64,000 nt of DNA from JAEZAA01 sp964514485 (GCA_964514485.1 CAZEWG010000005.1:38612-102611), one strand, 5' to 3'. Counted from the first letter of the stretch, positions 31,847 to 41,409 are shown. The notes: a model not told the origin generated them from the letters alone. Numbers and translations: made by a program.

Positions 31847-33415
31847 GTGAATAGTCTTTTCATCCGTGTCTTCGGTGGTGTGTTCGCGGCGTTGTTGGCG
31901 GCTTCCTTGCTCTGCCTGCTGCTGTTTCATGCCCTCAATCACGTGCGTTTCAAGCATTATCAGGAGGAGATAGCCGCTCCTCTGTTTCGTTGGCTGGCCA
32001 GTCATGAAGGAACTGACTCCGCCTCCTTGGTGGCTGCGATTCAGCCGGAGGGGGTGGAGATCCGCCATCGGGACCGAAACGACCTGAAGCTGTCCCCAGT
32101 GCAGCGTGAGCGGCTTCAATATGGCCATACCCTGGTTGATACCAGCCATACCGGCTCACAGGTCGTCATCCTGGCGCGGGACGGGCGACTGGTCACGGGC
32201 TTCTTTCCCAGCCTGTACCGGGATATCAACCTGCTGATGGCGCGGCTGGTGGCCACTCAGGTTCAGGCACTCTCACCCGCAGCTCAAGAGCAGGCCTTGC
32301 CCATTCTGGCCCAGCATTTTCCAATTGAGACCCGCTTGGTTTCAGCAAGCCAGCTGCCACAAATCTCCCTGCCGGCACGCCAGCGTCTAGAGCAGCGCGG
32401 CTGGATCGCTTACGAAGACTATATCAACTCCCGCCAAGTCACTTTGGTGCGGCTGGGCGACAACCGCTATTTGCAAAGTGTCGGGGTCCAGCATTTTCAC
32501 GGCTTTGGCTGGCCGGTGGTGTTGTCCTTGATCGCGGTCACGGCCTTTGTGGTTGGGCTTGCGGTGTACTTCCTGCTGAACGCCCTGGATTATCGCCTGC
32601 GGAAGCTGGAAACGGTGGCAACCCGCATCGCCCGGGGCGAGCTGGATGCCCGGATTGAGGAGTCCAAGCTGGATGCGATTGGGCGCCTCGGCAAGGTGTT
32701 CAATAGCATGGCCGAGCATATCCAACGGCTGGTGCACGTGCAGCGGGAAATGATTCATGCGGTTTCCCATGAGCTTCGCACGCCGGTGGCTCGGATCCGG
32801 TTCGGCGTTCAGATGATCGAGGACTGTCCGGATCGCGCGTCCATGGAAAAACAGCTGTCGGGGATCGACTCTGATATTCAGGAGTTGAACGAGCTGATTG
32901 ATGAGATTCTCACCTATGCCCGTTTAGAGCAAGGTGGCCCCATCCTGGATTTCCAGGAAATCAACATTAAGGATGTGGTGGAGCAGGTGGTCAGGGAGCA
33001 GAGCACCTTGAAGCCCAATATCAGCATTGAGACCCGCTTTGCCCCGGACTCCGAGCGTTGGGAGCTGTCCGAAGTGGAGCCACGCTATATCCATCGTGCC
33101 CTGCAAAACCTGGTGGGCAATGCCCTGCGTTATGCCAACAGCCGGATTCAGGTGACCTGTTCCCTGGAAGCCGAGACCTGTCGGGTGGATGTGGAGGATG
33201 ATGGCCCGGGTATTCCGGAGGAAGATTGGGAGCGGGTCTTTACGCCATTCTCTCGTCTGGACGACAGTCGTACACGCAGCTCGGGTGGCTACGGGCTGGG
33301 CCTCTCCATTGTCCGTCGTATCCTTTATTGGCATGGCGGCCAGGCGTTCTTGGGGCGCAGTGAGCTGGGCGGTGCCCGCTTCACCCTGATTTGGCCCCGT
33401 AAGCAGCCCAACTAG
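31847..33415 (+). CDS. rstB: Sensor histidine kinase (RstB-like)
   Basis: A 522-residue membrane kinase. It has TM1 at about residues 8-30, a periplasmic sensor of about 190 residues, TM2 at 222-245 and a HAMP linker. The HisKA box is AVSHELRTP with phospho-His308, and the HATPase domain has NLVGNALRYA, DVEDDGPGIP and GGYGLGLSIV. The start is GTG. It is the cognate partner of the preceding response regulator by position. The sensor region contains no motif I recognise, so the stimulus is open. Confidence 0.9.
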   Translation: MNSLFIRVFGGVFAALLAASLLCLLLFHALNHVRFKHYQEEIAAPLFRWLASHEGTDSASLVAAIQPEGVEIRHRDRNDLKLSPVQRERLQYGHTLVDTSHTGSQVVILARDGRLVTGFFPSLYRDINLLMARLVATQVQALSPAAQEQALPILAQHFPIETRLVSASQLPQISLPARQRLEQRGWIAYEDYINSRQVTLVRLGDNRYLQSVGVQHFHGFGWPVVLSLIAVTAFVVGLAVYFLLNALDYRLRKLETVATRIARGELDARIEESKLDAIGRLGKVFNSMAEHIQRLVHVQREMIHAVSHELRTPVARIRFGVQMIEDCPDRASMEKQLSGIDSDIQELNELIDEILTYARLEQGGPILDFQEINIKDVVEQVVREQSTLKPNISIETRFAPDSERWELSEVEPRYIHRALQNLVGNALRYANSRIQVTCSLEAETCRVDVEDDGPGIPEEDWERVFTPFSRLDDSRTRSSGGYGLGLSIVRRILYWHGGQAFLGRSELGGARFTLIWPRKQPN

Positions 33416-33459
33416 GTTGCCCGCCTTGCCCCTAGCCGCGCTGGAGCTGGCGGCCGGGC

Positions 33460-34962
33460 TCATTGATCTTGTAGATAACGTTCCAGCTGTTGGCGCTGAA
33501 GGGGGCTGAACTTCAGGCCCAGTTTGGTACGTCGCCACAGAATGTCATCGGCCTGCGTGGCCCACTCTTGTTTTCTCAAGTAATCCACTTCTACCTGATA
33601 CAGGCCATGGCCGAACTCCTGACCCAGCTCATCCTGGCCGGTAATGCCCTGTAAAAAATCCAGGCAGAGGGTGCCATAACTGTGACTGAAGCGTCTTGCC
33701 AGGCTGGCCGGGAGCCAGGGATGGGCGTCCTGAATCCGTTGCTGGATGGCCGGGAGGGAGGGGGTGTCCAGTGAGGCGCCCGGAAGTGGCGTGGTCGCGG
33801 TCCAGGCCTCGCCCATGTGGGGGAAAAACGGGCGAAGCTGCTCCAGGGCCGCTTCTGCCAGGCGGCGATAGGTGGTGATTTTGCCGCCGAAAATCGCCAG
33901 TAGTGGACAGCTTCCCTGATGATGGATGAGCTCCAGGGTGTAGTCCCGGGTAATGGCGGAAGGATCCGACGACTCGTCGTCCCGTAACGGGCGAACTCCC
34001 GAGTAATGGCTGATGATTTGATCCGCCTTCAGCTGGGCCTTGAAGTGGTCGTTGACCACGGCGAGCAGGTATTGGATTTCCTCCGGGCTGATGCTCACGG
34101 CTGCCGGATCCCCCGGGTGTTCCTGGTCGGTGGTGCCGATCAGGTGGAAATCATCTTGATAAGGCAGCACAAATACAATGCGTTGGTCTGAGTTCTGCAA
34201 AATAAACGCCCCTGGATAATCGTGAAAGCGGGGCACAATAATGTGGCTGCCCTTGATCAGGCGGATCTTGTGGGGGGAGGGGAGTTCCAGGGTCTCGGCA
34301 AACACCCGGTTGACCCAGGGCCCGGCGGCATTCACCAGCGCCCGGGCGTGGACTTCTTGCCGTGCGCCGCTTGCCTGGTTGACGAGAGTGACCCGCCACA
34401 GCTTGTTTGCTTCGTCTCGCTGTGCGCTCAGGCAACGGTGACGGGGCAGGATCCGCGCGCCCCGTTGCCGGGCCGCTAGGGCATTGCTGACCACCAGGCG
34501 CGCATCATCGACCCAGCAGTCGGAATACTCAAAGCCCCGCTTGATGTCATCCTTTAAGGGGCTGCTGGAGTCGAAGCGGACGCCATGGGCCGCTGGCAGA
34601 ATGGCCCGCTTGCTCAGATGATCGTAGAGAAACAGCCCGGAACGCAGCATCCAGGCGGGACGCAGATGGGGCCGGTGGGGCAGGGTGAAGCGCAAGGGCT
34701 GCACCAGGTGGGGGGCGATTTTAAGCAGCACTTCACGTTCGGTCAGGGATTCCTTGACCAGCCGGAACTCATAATGCTCCAGGTAACGCAGGCCGCCGTG
34801 GATCAGCTTGCTGCTGGCCGAGGAGGTGGCGGACGCCAGATCATTTTGCTCGCACAAAAGCACCGACAGGCCCCGCCCGGCGGCATCGGCGGCCACACCG
34901 GTGCCGTTGATGCCGCCACCAATCACCAAAAGGTCCACCAGGGTGGGAGTTGTGGTTGTCAT
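33460..34962 (-). CDS. glpD: Aerobic glycerol-3-phosphate dehydrogenase
   Basis: A 500-residue FAD enzyme that oxidises glycerol-3-phosphate to dihydroxyacetone phosphate at the inner membrane, feeding electrons to quinone. The FAD loop is VIGGGINGTGVAADAAGRG at the N-terminus; SASSKLIHGGLRYLE, NAAGPWVN and FGGKITTYRRLAEAALE are family blocks. It is divergent from glpK across about 216 bp, a typical glycerol-catabolic arrangement. No glpF or glpR is in the window, and I saw no GlpR operator by eye. Confidence 0.97.
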   Translation of the reverse strand: MTTTTPTLVDLLVIGGGINGTGVAADAAGRGLSVLLCEQNDLASATSSASSKLIHGGLRYLEHYEFRLVKESLTEREVLLKIAPHLVQPLRFTLPHRPHLRPAWMLRSGLFLYDHLSKRAILPAAHGVRFDSSSPLKDDIKRGFEYSDCWVDDARLVVSNALAARQRGARILPRHRCLSAQRDEANKLWRVTLVNQASGARQEVHARALVNAAGPWVNRVFAETLELPSPHKIRLIKGSHIIVPRFHDYPGAFILQNSDQRIVFVLPYQDDFHLIGTTDQEHPGDPAAVSISPEEIQYLLAVVNDHFKAQLKADQIISHYSGVRPLRDDESSDPSAITRDYTLELIHHQGSCPLLAIFGGKITTYRRLAEAALEQLRPFFPHMGEAWTATTPLPGASLDTPSLPAIQQRIQDAHPWLPASLARRFSHSYGTLCLDFLQGITGQDELGQEFGHGLYQVEVDYLRKQEWATQADDILWRRTKLGLKFSPLQRQQLERYLQDQ

Positions 34963-35178
34963 AAGGGCCGCTCGCGAAGGTCAGAAAAGTTCCATCTTAA
35001 TCCCGGCCGCTTCAGGTTGAAATGACGCGCCCGGGGCAAATCGCCAGCTTATCCGGCAAGCATTTCAGCAAGATGTCATTTATTGTAGTGGTTCACAGGC
35101 GGATGTATCTCCTTTCCTTAAAGTAGGGAACTGGGAAAGCGGGGAGCTGTGCCAGCCATCTTAGGAGGATTCTAGTGC

Positions 35179-36666
35179 ATGAGTGCCTATTTGTTAGCAA
35201 TCGATCAGGGAACCACCAGTACCCGGGCGATCCTGTTTGACTCTCACGCCATGCCGGTTAATCACGCCCAGCAGGAATTCGCCCAGCACTTTCCCGCTGA
35301 TGGCTGGGTTGAGCATGATGTGGAAGAAATTTGGCAAAGCACCCTGCAGGTTTGTCGAGAGGCACTGGCCAAGGCGGCAATCTCTCCTTCCCAGGTGGCG
35401 GCGGTGGGCATTACCAACCAGCGGGAGACGGCGGTGGTTTGGCATCGCAAGACCGGGCAGCCCATCTACCGGGCGATTGTCTGGCAGGATCGCCGGACCG
35501 CCGCTTACTGCGAGTCCCTCAAGGCCGCCGGCCATGAGGCGCTGGTGCGGGAACGCACCGGGCTGCTGATTGACCCTTACTTTTCCGCCACCAAAATCAA
35601 GTGGATGCTGGACAACGTGGCCGGCGCCCGCGAGGCGGCCCAACGGGGCGAGTTGGCATTTGGCACCATCGACACTTATCTGCTGTGGAAGCTGACTGGT
35701 GGACGGGTGCATAAAACCGATGCAACCAATGCCTCCCGAACCATGCTGTTTAATATTCATCGCCAGCACTGGGATGAAGACCTGTTGAAGTTGTTTGAAA
35801 TTCCGGCCTCCATGTTGCCGGAAGTGGTGGATTCGGCCTCGGACTTTGGGGTGGTGGAAAAGGACTTGTTCGGGGCGTCGATTGCGATTGGCGGTGTGGC
35901 GGGCGACCAGCAGGCCGCCTTGGTGGGGCAGGCCTGCTTTCAGCCGGGGATGATCAAAAGCACCTACGGCACCGGCTGTTTCATGATCCTGAATACCGGC
36001 GACCAGCCCTTGACCTCCAAGAACCGGCTGCTGACCACCGTGGCTTACCGGTTGAACGGGCACACCACCTACGCCATTGAAGGGAGTATTTTTGTCGCCG
36101 GGGCGGCCATTCAGTGGTTGCGGGACGGGTTACGCCTGATTCGCCACGCAAACGAGACAGAGTTGCTGGCCCAGCAGGTGGGCTATGAGCAGTCGGTGTA
36201 TCTGGTGCCAGCCTTTACCGGCCTGGGGGCGCCTTACTGGGACCCCAGTGCCCGTGGAGCCATCCTGGGGTTGACCCGCAGCACCGGGCTGGCGGAAATC
36301 GTGACCGCCGGCTTGCAGTCGGTGTGCTATCAAACCCGTGATCTGGTGGATGCCATGCGGGCCGATAACGCCCAGTTGGACAACCTGCGGGTGGATGGCG
36401 GCATGGCGGTGAATGACTGGGTCATGCAGTTTTTAAGCGATATTCTGAACCTGTCGGTTGATCGCCCGAAGGTCACTGAAACAACGGCGTTGGGCGCGGC
36501 CTTTCTGGCAGGACTGCAGGTGGGGGTGTACGGCAGCACGGATGAAATTGCCAAGCTGTGGCAGTGTCAGCGTCATTTCGAGCCGGCCATTGAAGAGCCG
36601 TTACGGGAGCGGCTCTATCAGGGCTGGCAGGATGCTGTCCGCCGGGTACGCAGCGGCACGGCCTGA
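35179..36666 (+). CDS. glpK: Glycerol kinase
   Basis: A 495-residue FGGY-family kinase making glycerol-3-phosphate from glycerol and ATP. Typical blocks are LLAIDQGTTSTRAILFD, NQRETAVVWHRKTGQPIYRA, TYGTGCFMILNTG and GAPYWDPSARGAILGLTR. AGGAGG lies ten bases upstream of the ATG. Its product is the substrate of GlpD encoded divergently. It converges on the ABC ATPase gene with only 12 bp between stops. Confidence 0.97.
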   Translation: MSAYLLAIDQGTTSTRAILFDSHAMPVNHAQQEFAQHFPADGWVEHDVEEIWQSTLQVCREALAKAAISPSQVAAVGITNQRETAVVWHRKTGQPIYRAIVWQDRRTAAYCESLKAAGHEALVRERTGLLIDPYFSATKIKWMLDNVAGAREAAQRGELAFGTIDTYLLWKLTGGRVHKTDATNASRTMLFNIHRQHWDEDLLKLFEIPASMLPEVVDSASDFGVVEKDLFGASIAIGGVAGDQQAALVGQACFQPGMIKSTYGTGCFMILNTGDQPLTSKNRLLTTVAYRLNGHTTYAIEGSIFVAGAAIQWLRDGLRLIRHANETELLAQQVGYEQSVYLVPAFTGLGAPYWDPSARGAILGLTRSTGLAEIVTAGLQSVCYQTRDLVDAMRADNAQLDNLRVDGGMAVNDWVMQFLSDILNLSVDRPKVTETTALGAAFLAGLQVGVYGSTDEIAKLWQCQRHFEPAIEEPLRERLYQGWQDAVRRVRSGTA

Positions 36667-36678
36667 CTTGCCCAAGGC

Positions 36679-37725
36679 CTAGGCTGAACTGCCCTCAAAG
36701 GCTAACAGGCGATCAGTCTTCAGTCGAAGCCCGACCTGTTCGCCTTCCTGGTAATCCTGATGGCTCGGGGCCAGTACTTCCAGGGAGCGCCCGGAGCTCA
36801 GGCGCAGCCGGTACAAGATTGAAGCGCCGGCAAAGACTTTGTTGATCACGGTGGCTTTGCTGGGGGCGTCAGCGTCGATGGCGAGATCATCGGGCCTGAT
36901 CAGCACTTCCAGAGTGCTGCCGGCGGGCCAGAAGCCGGGTTGCTGGCTGGTCGCCGGACCCAGTTCCGTCTCCAGGGTTGAGGTGTCGGTGGCCGTGGCG
37001 GGCAGAAAGGTGCCGTTGCCGACAAACTTGGCGACAAAGCGGCTCTTGGGGGCCTGATACAGATTGATGGCAGTGTCCCACTGCAAGAGGCGGCCCTGCT
37101 GAATCACGCCGATGTGATCGGACATGGCGAACGCTTCCTGCTGGTCGTGGGTTACCAGAATCGCGCTGATGCCGGCCCGTTTGAGGATCTCCCGCACGTC
37201 CAGGCTCAGTCGTTTACGCAGGCTGACGTCCAGGTTCGAAAACGGCTCGTCCATCAGGATCAAACGCGGCTGGGGGGCGAGGGCGCGGGCCAGGGCGATC
37301 CGCTGTTGCTGTCCGCCCGACAGCTCATGGGGATAGCGGCGGGCCAAATCGGACAGGCCCACCAGTTCCAGCATGTCCAGAGCCCGGGCCTCTGCGTCCT
37401 TGCGGCGGTTCAGGCCAAACCGCACATTCTCAAGCACGGTGAGGTGAGGGAACAGGGCATAATCCTGAAACACCATGCCAATCTGCCGTTTTTCGGGGGG
37501 CACGAAGTGATCTCGGCTGGAGATCAGCTCTCCAGCCAGTCGGACCTCACCGCTGCTGAGGGGATGAAAGCCGGCAATCGCCCGTAACAAGGTGCTCTTG
37601 CCGCAGCCGCTGGGGCCCAGAATGCAGCCGATTTCTCCGGGCTGCAGCCGGAAGCCAACATCCTCCAGAACCAACTGGCTGTCATAGTGACAACTGACAG
37701 CTTCAATTTCCAGCAGTGCAGTCAT
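36679..37725 (-). CDS. FbpC-like ABC transporter ATP-binding protein (orphan)
   Basis: A 348-residue ABC ATPase of the Fe3+/polyamine/sulfate importer class. The Walker A is GPSGCGKST, the signature LSGGQQQRIALARALA, Walker B LILMDEPFSNLD, and a C-terminal TOBE domain spans about residues 240-345. The closest resemblance is to FbpC ferric-iron ATPases. No permease or binding-protein gene is next to it, so the transported substrate cannot be inferred. AGGAG precedes the ATG. It lies 42 bp downstream of argF on the same strand and may be read from the arg transcript. Confidence 0.88.
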   Translation of the reverse strand: MTALLEIEAVSCHYDSQLVLEDVGFRLQPGEIGCILGPSGCGKSTLLRAIAGFHPLSSGEVRLAGELISSRDHFVPPEKRQIGMVFQDYALFPHLTVLENVRFGLNRRKDAEARALDMLELVGLSDLARRYPHELSGGQQQRIALARALAPQPRLILMDEPFSNLDVSLRKRLSLDVREILKRAGISAILVTHDQQEAFAMSDHIGVIQQGRLLQWDTAINLYQAPKSRFVAKFVGNGTFLPATATDTSTLETELGPATSQQPGFWPAGSTLEVLIRPDDLAIDADAPSKATVINKVFAGASILYRLRLSSGRSLEVLAPSHQDYQEGEQVGLRLKTDRLLAFEGSSA

Positions 37726-37767
37726 GGCTTGTTACTCCTGACCAAGGGCACCGGCGCCCGTTGCTAG

Positions 37768-38679
37768 TTAGGCTTTCGGGCAGAGCAGGAATTCCAGCAA
37801 TGCCTTTTGAGCGTGCAAACGGTTTTCCGCCTCGTCCCACACCTTGCTGCGGGGATCGTCCAGCATATCGTGGCTGATCTCCTCTCCCCGGTGAGCGGGC
37901 AGACAGTGCAGGAACAGGGCGTCTGGCTTGGCCAGATCCATTAAAGCCGGGCTTACCTGATAGTTGGCAAAGGCTTTTTCGCGGATTTTCTGCTCCGCTT
38001 CCTGGCCCATGGAAGCCCACACGTCGGTGGCCACCAAATCGGCCTCACGGACCGCTTCTTGCGGGTCGCGCACAATGCTGACCCGATCCGCATTCTCGGC
38101 CAGCAATCCGGCATCCGGGTCATAGCCTTCAGGGCAGGCAATGCGCAGCTGGAAGTCGAACTGGCGGGCCGCGTGGATATAGGAATTACACATGTTGTTG
38201 CCATCGCCCACCCAGGCCACGGTGCGGCCTTTCAGGGAGCCCCGGTGCTCGACGAAGGTTTGCATATCGGCCAGCAACTGGCAGGGATGGTGCAAGTCAG
38301 TCAGGGCGTTGATCACCGGAACACTGGAGTAGGCGGCGAACCGCTCGACAATCTCGTGTTCGAAGGTCCGGATCATGACCACGTCCACCATGCGGGACAA
38401 AACCCGGGCGCTGTCTTCAATCGGCTCGCCACGGCCCAGCTGCGTATCCCGGGGAGACAGGAAAATCGCATGGCCGCCAAACTGCGCCATACCCGCCTCA
38501 AAGGACACCCGGGTACGCGTTGAGGATTTTTCAAAGATCATTCCCATGACTTTGTTTTTCAAGGGCTCATAGAGAATGCCTTGGGAATGCTGTTGCTTGA
38601 GCTCAATTGCGCGCTCGAGGAGGCTGTCCAGCTCGGTTGGGGTCAAGTCCAACAGGGTCAGGAAATGTCTCGCTGCCAT
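37768..38679 (-). CDS. argF: Ornithine carbamoyltransferase
   Basis: A 303-residue enzyme making citrulline from ornithine and carbamoyl phosphate in arginine synthesis. Carbamoyl-phosphate binding is shown by SSTRTRVSF and HPCQLLAD; the ornithine/catalytic loop is FLHCLPAHRGEEI. Length and alignment favour the anabolic ArgF type. It follows argD on the same strand, with a very stable hairpin in the 99 bp between. Confidence 0.96.
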   Translation of the reverse strand: MAARHFLTLLDLTPTELDSLLERAIELKQQHSQGILYEPLKNKVMGMIFEKSSTRTRVSFEAGMAQFGGHAIFLSPRDTQLGRGEPIEDSARVLSRMVDVVMIRTFEHEIVERFAAYSSVPVINALTDLHHPCQLLADMQTFVEHRGSLKGRTVAWVGDGNNMCNSYIHAARQFDFQLRIACPEGYDPDAGLLAENADRVSIVRDPQEAVREADLVATDVWASMGQEAEQKIREKAFANYQVSPALMDLAKPDALFLHCLPAHRGEEISHDMLDDPRSKVWDEAENRLHAQKALLEFLLCPKA

Positions 38680-38716
38680 GGTTATATCCGTGGGTTAAGG
38701 ATTCGGGATTGGAAAC

Positions 38717-38748
38717 GGAAGCGAGACGGCTAAAACCGTCTCGCTTCC
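38717..38748 (-). terminator. Very stable hairpin between argD and argF
   Basis: GGAAGCGAGACGG and CCGTCTCGCTTCC are perfect 13-bp arms around CTAAAA. On the minus strand the loop is TTTTAG and only GTTTCC follows, so it is not a classical intrinsic terminator. It lies 30 bp after the argD stop and about 38 bp before the argF ATG, so it could set the argD:argF ratio by processing or attenuation. Confidence 0.6.
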
Positions 38749-38778
38749 ATGATTTCACAAACGGGTGTTGGTTACCCG

Positions 38779-39975
38779 TTAGCGAGGTTTCATGCGATCG
38801 TCGCCGGCATAAACTTTAATCAGGCGGGTCATTTTATCCACCAGATAGTCCGCCTCATCGTCCGTCAGGTTCAGGGGTGGTAGCAGACGGATCACCCGCT
38901 CGGCGGTGACGTTGATCAGCAGGCCCTGGGTTTTGGCCAAGGGCACCAGCTCCGGACAAGGGTGTGCCATTTCGATACCAAACATCATGCCCTGGCCGCG
39001 GATGCTCTTGATGTAGTCCGCGCCAGCCAGACGCTCCTGAAAGCCGTTCAGAATGCGCTCGCCAAGCTCTTTGGCGCGTTCCGCAATATTCTGTGAGCGA
39101 ATGGTGCGGACCACGGCCAGCGCTGCCGCACAGGCCAGCGGGTTGCCGCCGAACGTGGAGCCATGGTTGCCCGGCTGGAAAATCTCGGCGGCTGCACCAC
39201 GGGCCAAACAGGCGCCAATGGGGAAGCCATTACCCAGCCCTTTGGCGGTGGTGACCACATCAGGCATGACGCCCAGGCGCTGATAGTTGAAATAGCTACC
39301 GGTCCGGCCGTTACCGGTTTGAATTTCGTCGAGCATCAACAGCCAGCCCTTGTCGTCACAGATCTTACGCAGGGCTTGCAGATATTCTGGTTGTACCGGG
39401 TTAACGCCGCCTTCGCCCTGGACCGGCTCAAGCAACACCGCAACGATGCTGTTGTTGGACTCGGCAATGCTCTGGATCGCTTCAATGTCATTGAAGGGGG
39501 TGCGTACAAAGCCGGCCAGCAGGGGCTCGAAGCCTGCCTGGACTTTACGGTTACCGGTGGCGGTCAGGGTGGCCATGGTACGGCCGTGAAAGGCGCCTTC
39601 CATCACGATAATGGTGGGGGTCTCAATGCCGCGCTGGTGACCATACATGCGAGCCATCTTGATAGCGGCTTCGTTTGCCTCGGCGCCAGAGTTACCGAAG
39701 AAGACCCGTTCCATGCCGGAAACTTCGCAGAGCTCCCGGGCCAGCTCGGCCTGAAGAGGAATCTGATAAACGTTGGAGCAATGGATCAGGAGGCCGGCTT
39801 GTTGGCGGATGGCCTCTGTGACGGCAGGATGGGCGTGGCCCAGACCGCAAACAGCGATACCGCTGAGGGCGTCAAAGTATTTGTTGCCTTGGGTGTCAAA
39901 AAGCCATGCGCCTTCGCCCCGCTCGAATGCAACGGGGATGCGGCCATAGGTGTTCATCAGCGGCTGGTCAGCCAT
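38779..39975 (-). CDS. argD: Acetylornithine aminotransferase
   Basis: A 398-residue class III PLP aminotransferase that makes N-acetylornithine, and in many bacteria also acts in lysine synthesis. The PLP lysine is in TTAKGLGNGFPIGA; other family blocks are FFGNSGAEANEAAIK, AFHGRTMATLTATGN and LLMLDEIQTGNGRTG. GAGGAA precedes the ATG. It is first in an argD-argF unit. The start and length match the family. Confidence 0.95.
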   Translation of the reverse strand: MADQPLMNTYGRIPVAFERGEGAWLFDTQGNKYFDALSGIAVCGLGHAHPAVTEAIRQQAGLLIHCSNVYQIPLQAELARELCEVSGMERVFFGNSGAEANEAAIKMARMYGHQRGIETPTIIVMEGAFHGRTMATLTATGNRKVQAGFEPLLAGFVRTPFNDIEAIQSIAESNNSIVAVLLEPVQGEGGVNPVQPEYLQALRKICDDKGWLLMLDEIQTGNGRTGSYFNYQRLGVMPDVVTTAKGLGNGFPIGACLARGAAAEIFQPGNHGSTFGGNPLACAAALAVVRTIRSQNIAERAKELGERILNGFQERLAGADYIKSIRGQGMMFGIEMAHPCPELVPLAKTQGLLINVTAERVIRLLPPLNLTDDEADYLVDKMTRLIKVYAGDDRMKPR

Positions 39976-40263
39976 GTATTTATTCCTCTATAACAACGCA
40001 AAAAGGCAGCATGGGGGCTGCCTGTTTGGTTCAAATACTATCGGCATTCATTCTGGATGGCAATTCACCCAGGGGCGGCCCCTGTGGTAACGGCTAAAGA
40101 AGAATACACTAGACCCATTTCCGGGGCTGTGCAAGAGGGTGGGCGGGCAAAACGTGCGCCGGCCCGCATCAAGGTCTTGACCGGATCACTGCTTGCCGAG
40201 GCGTGATTCTCCTGAGCTGGAAGGAATCTCCTGACTAAGATGGTCGGCTATTGTAAATCGGTG

Positions 40264-40269
40264 TAGAAT
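40264..40269 (+). promoter_or_regulatory. Candidate -10 element for grxD
   Basis: TAGAAT lies 46 bp before the grxD ATG, with TGGTCG at 17 bp as a weak -35. The remaining 39976-40314 gap between argD and grxD shows no gene or other clear element. Confidence 0.35.
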
Positions 40270-40314
40270 TCGGACCAGATTCGCTATTCATCCCGACTTC
40301 TCGAGGTGTCATTT

Positions 40315-40635
40315 ATGGATGTCATTGAAACCATCAAGAGCCAGTTAGAAGGCAATAAGATTCTTCTTTATATGAAAGGCACACCCCAAATGCCGCAATG
40401 TGGCTTTTCTGCCCGTACAGTTCAGGCTCTTATGGCCTGCGGCGAGAAGTTCGCTTATGTGAATATTCTGGAACATGCGGATATTCGCGAGGCATTGAAG
40501 ACTTATTCCAACTGGCCCACCTATCCGCAGCTCTATATCAATGGCGAGCTGGTCGGCGGATGTGACATTGTCACTGAGCTGTACCAAAGTGGTGAGCTGC
40601 AGCAGATGATCAAGGATGCCGGACAAGGCGAGTAA
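40315..40635 (+). CDS. grxD: Monothiol glutaredoxin (Grx4)
   Basis: A 106-residue monothiol glutaredoxin that binds and delivers [2Fe-2S] clusters. The active site is CGFS in PQCGFSARTVQAL; TYPQLYINGELVGGCDIV is the glutathione-binding block. I chose ATG at 40315 over GTG at 40306 because GAGGTG lies six bases before the ATG. It is a single-gene unit closed by a strong terminator. Confidence 0.97.
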   Translation: MDVIETIKSQLEGNKILLYMKGTPQMPQCGFSARTVQALMACGEKFAYVNILEHADIREALKTYSNWPTYPQLYINGELVGGCDIVTELYQSGELQQMIKDAGQGE

Positions 40636-40655
40636 GCCCCGGTTTCAGATCATGG

Positions 40656-40678
40656 AAAAGCCGCCTTGTGCGGCTTTT
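40656..40678 (+). terminator. Rho-independent terminator of grxD
   Basis: AAAAGCCGC and GCGGCTTTT enclose CTTGT, 20 bp after the grxD stop. A T-run is present on both strands, so it may also serve the facing gene. Confidence 0.9.
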
Positions 40679-40695
40679 CTGGTTTTTGGGCGGCG

Positions 40696-41409
40696 CTAGG
40701 GGCGCCCTGGGGAGCGGGGCTGATATCGGATATCAATGGTGTAGGTATAACTGATGGCGGCGTCTTCCTGTGGCGGTGCGGGGAAGGGGCTGGCGGCATA
40801 GGCGCTTCGCTGGGCGGCCTGGTCCAGAGCTGGGTCGCCACTGCTTTGCAGAATGTCGGCGCGCACCAGGGCGCCGTTGGCCAGGAGCCGGAGCCGCAGG
40901 CGTACCTGCCGCTCTTGCTGCAGGCGAGAGAAGGCATATTGGGCATCGTGGTATTGATTGCGCGCCAGGGTTTCCAGCAGTAAACGCTGGTAGGGGCTCA
41001 TCTGTGGAAGGGCTTCCGTGCTCAGCTGGGTGATTTGGTTATGTTCCACGGTGTTTTGTTCCAAGGCCGGCGTTGAGGGCGCAAACAGGGCGCCAATCCA
41101 GGTGGTATCAGAGCTGGGTGGGCGAAAGCTCGGAACCCGGTTGGGCAACTGTTCGGGCAGATGGAACTGAACGGACTCACCTTCCCGGCTGGTAATGACG
41201 GGGGCCTGCGTGGTGGAGGGATAGCTCTGGGTTGACGATGCGGGTGCCGGTAAGTCCGGGGCTGCGATCCTGACATTCAGTCGCGCGGGGGCGGTGGCTG
41301 AATGCGGCTTTTGGGGCCAGGTCAGGAGGCCCAGGATTAGGGCGTGACAGAACAGCGCGATAAGCAATGCGGTGAGAAGGCGATTGGGTATGGCAGCGGT
41401 TTCGTACAT
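40696..41409 (-). CDS. Protein with TonB-type C-terminal domain
   Basis: A 237-residue inner-membrane-anchored protein. An N-terminal TM segment (LLTALLIALFCHALILGLL) is followed by a Pro/Ser/Thr-rich periplasmic spacer and a C-terminal TonB-like domain (about 150-235) with VRLRLRLLANGALVRADILQ and SPFPAPPQEDAAISYTYTID. It lacks the long EP-KP repeats of classical TonB, and no exbB/exbD is adjacent. It probably couples to an envelope protein, but energy transduction is uncertain. The start at 41409 is preferred to a GTG/ATG further upstream. Confidence 0.8.
   Translation of the reverse strand: MYETAAIPNRLLTALLIALFCHALILGLLTWPQKPHSATAPARLNVRIAAPDLPAPASSTQSYPSTTQAPVITSREGESVQFHLPEQLPNRVPSFRPPSSDTTWIGALFAPSTPALEQNTVEHNQITQLSTEALPQMSPYQRLLLETLARNQYHDAQYAFSRLQQERQVRLRLRLLANGALVRADILQSSGDPALDQAAQRSAYAASPFPAPPQEDAAISYTYTIDIRYQPRSPGRP

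Noticed and set aside
34963..35178. GlpR operator between glpD and glpK
   Set aside because: No sequence close to the TGTTCG...CGAACA-type palindrome is present in the gap.
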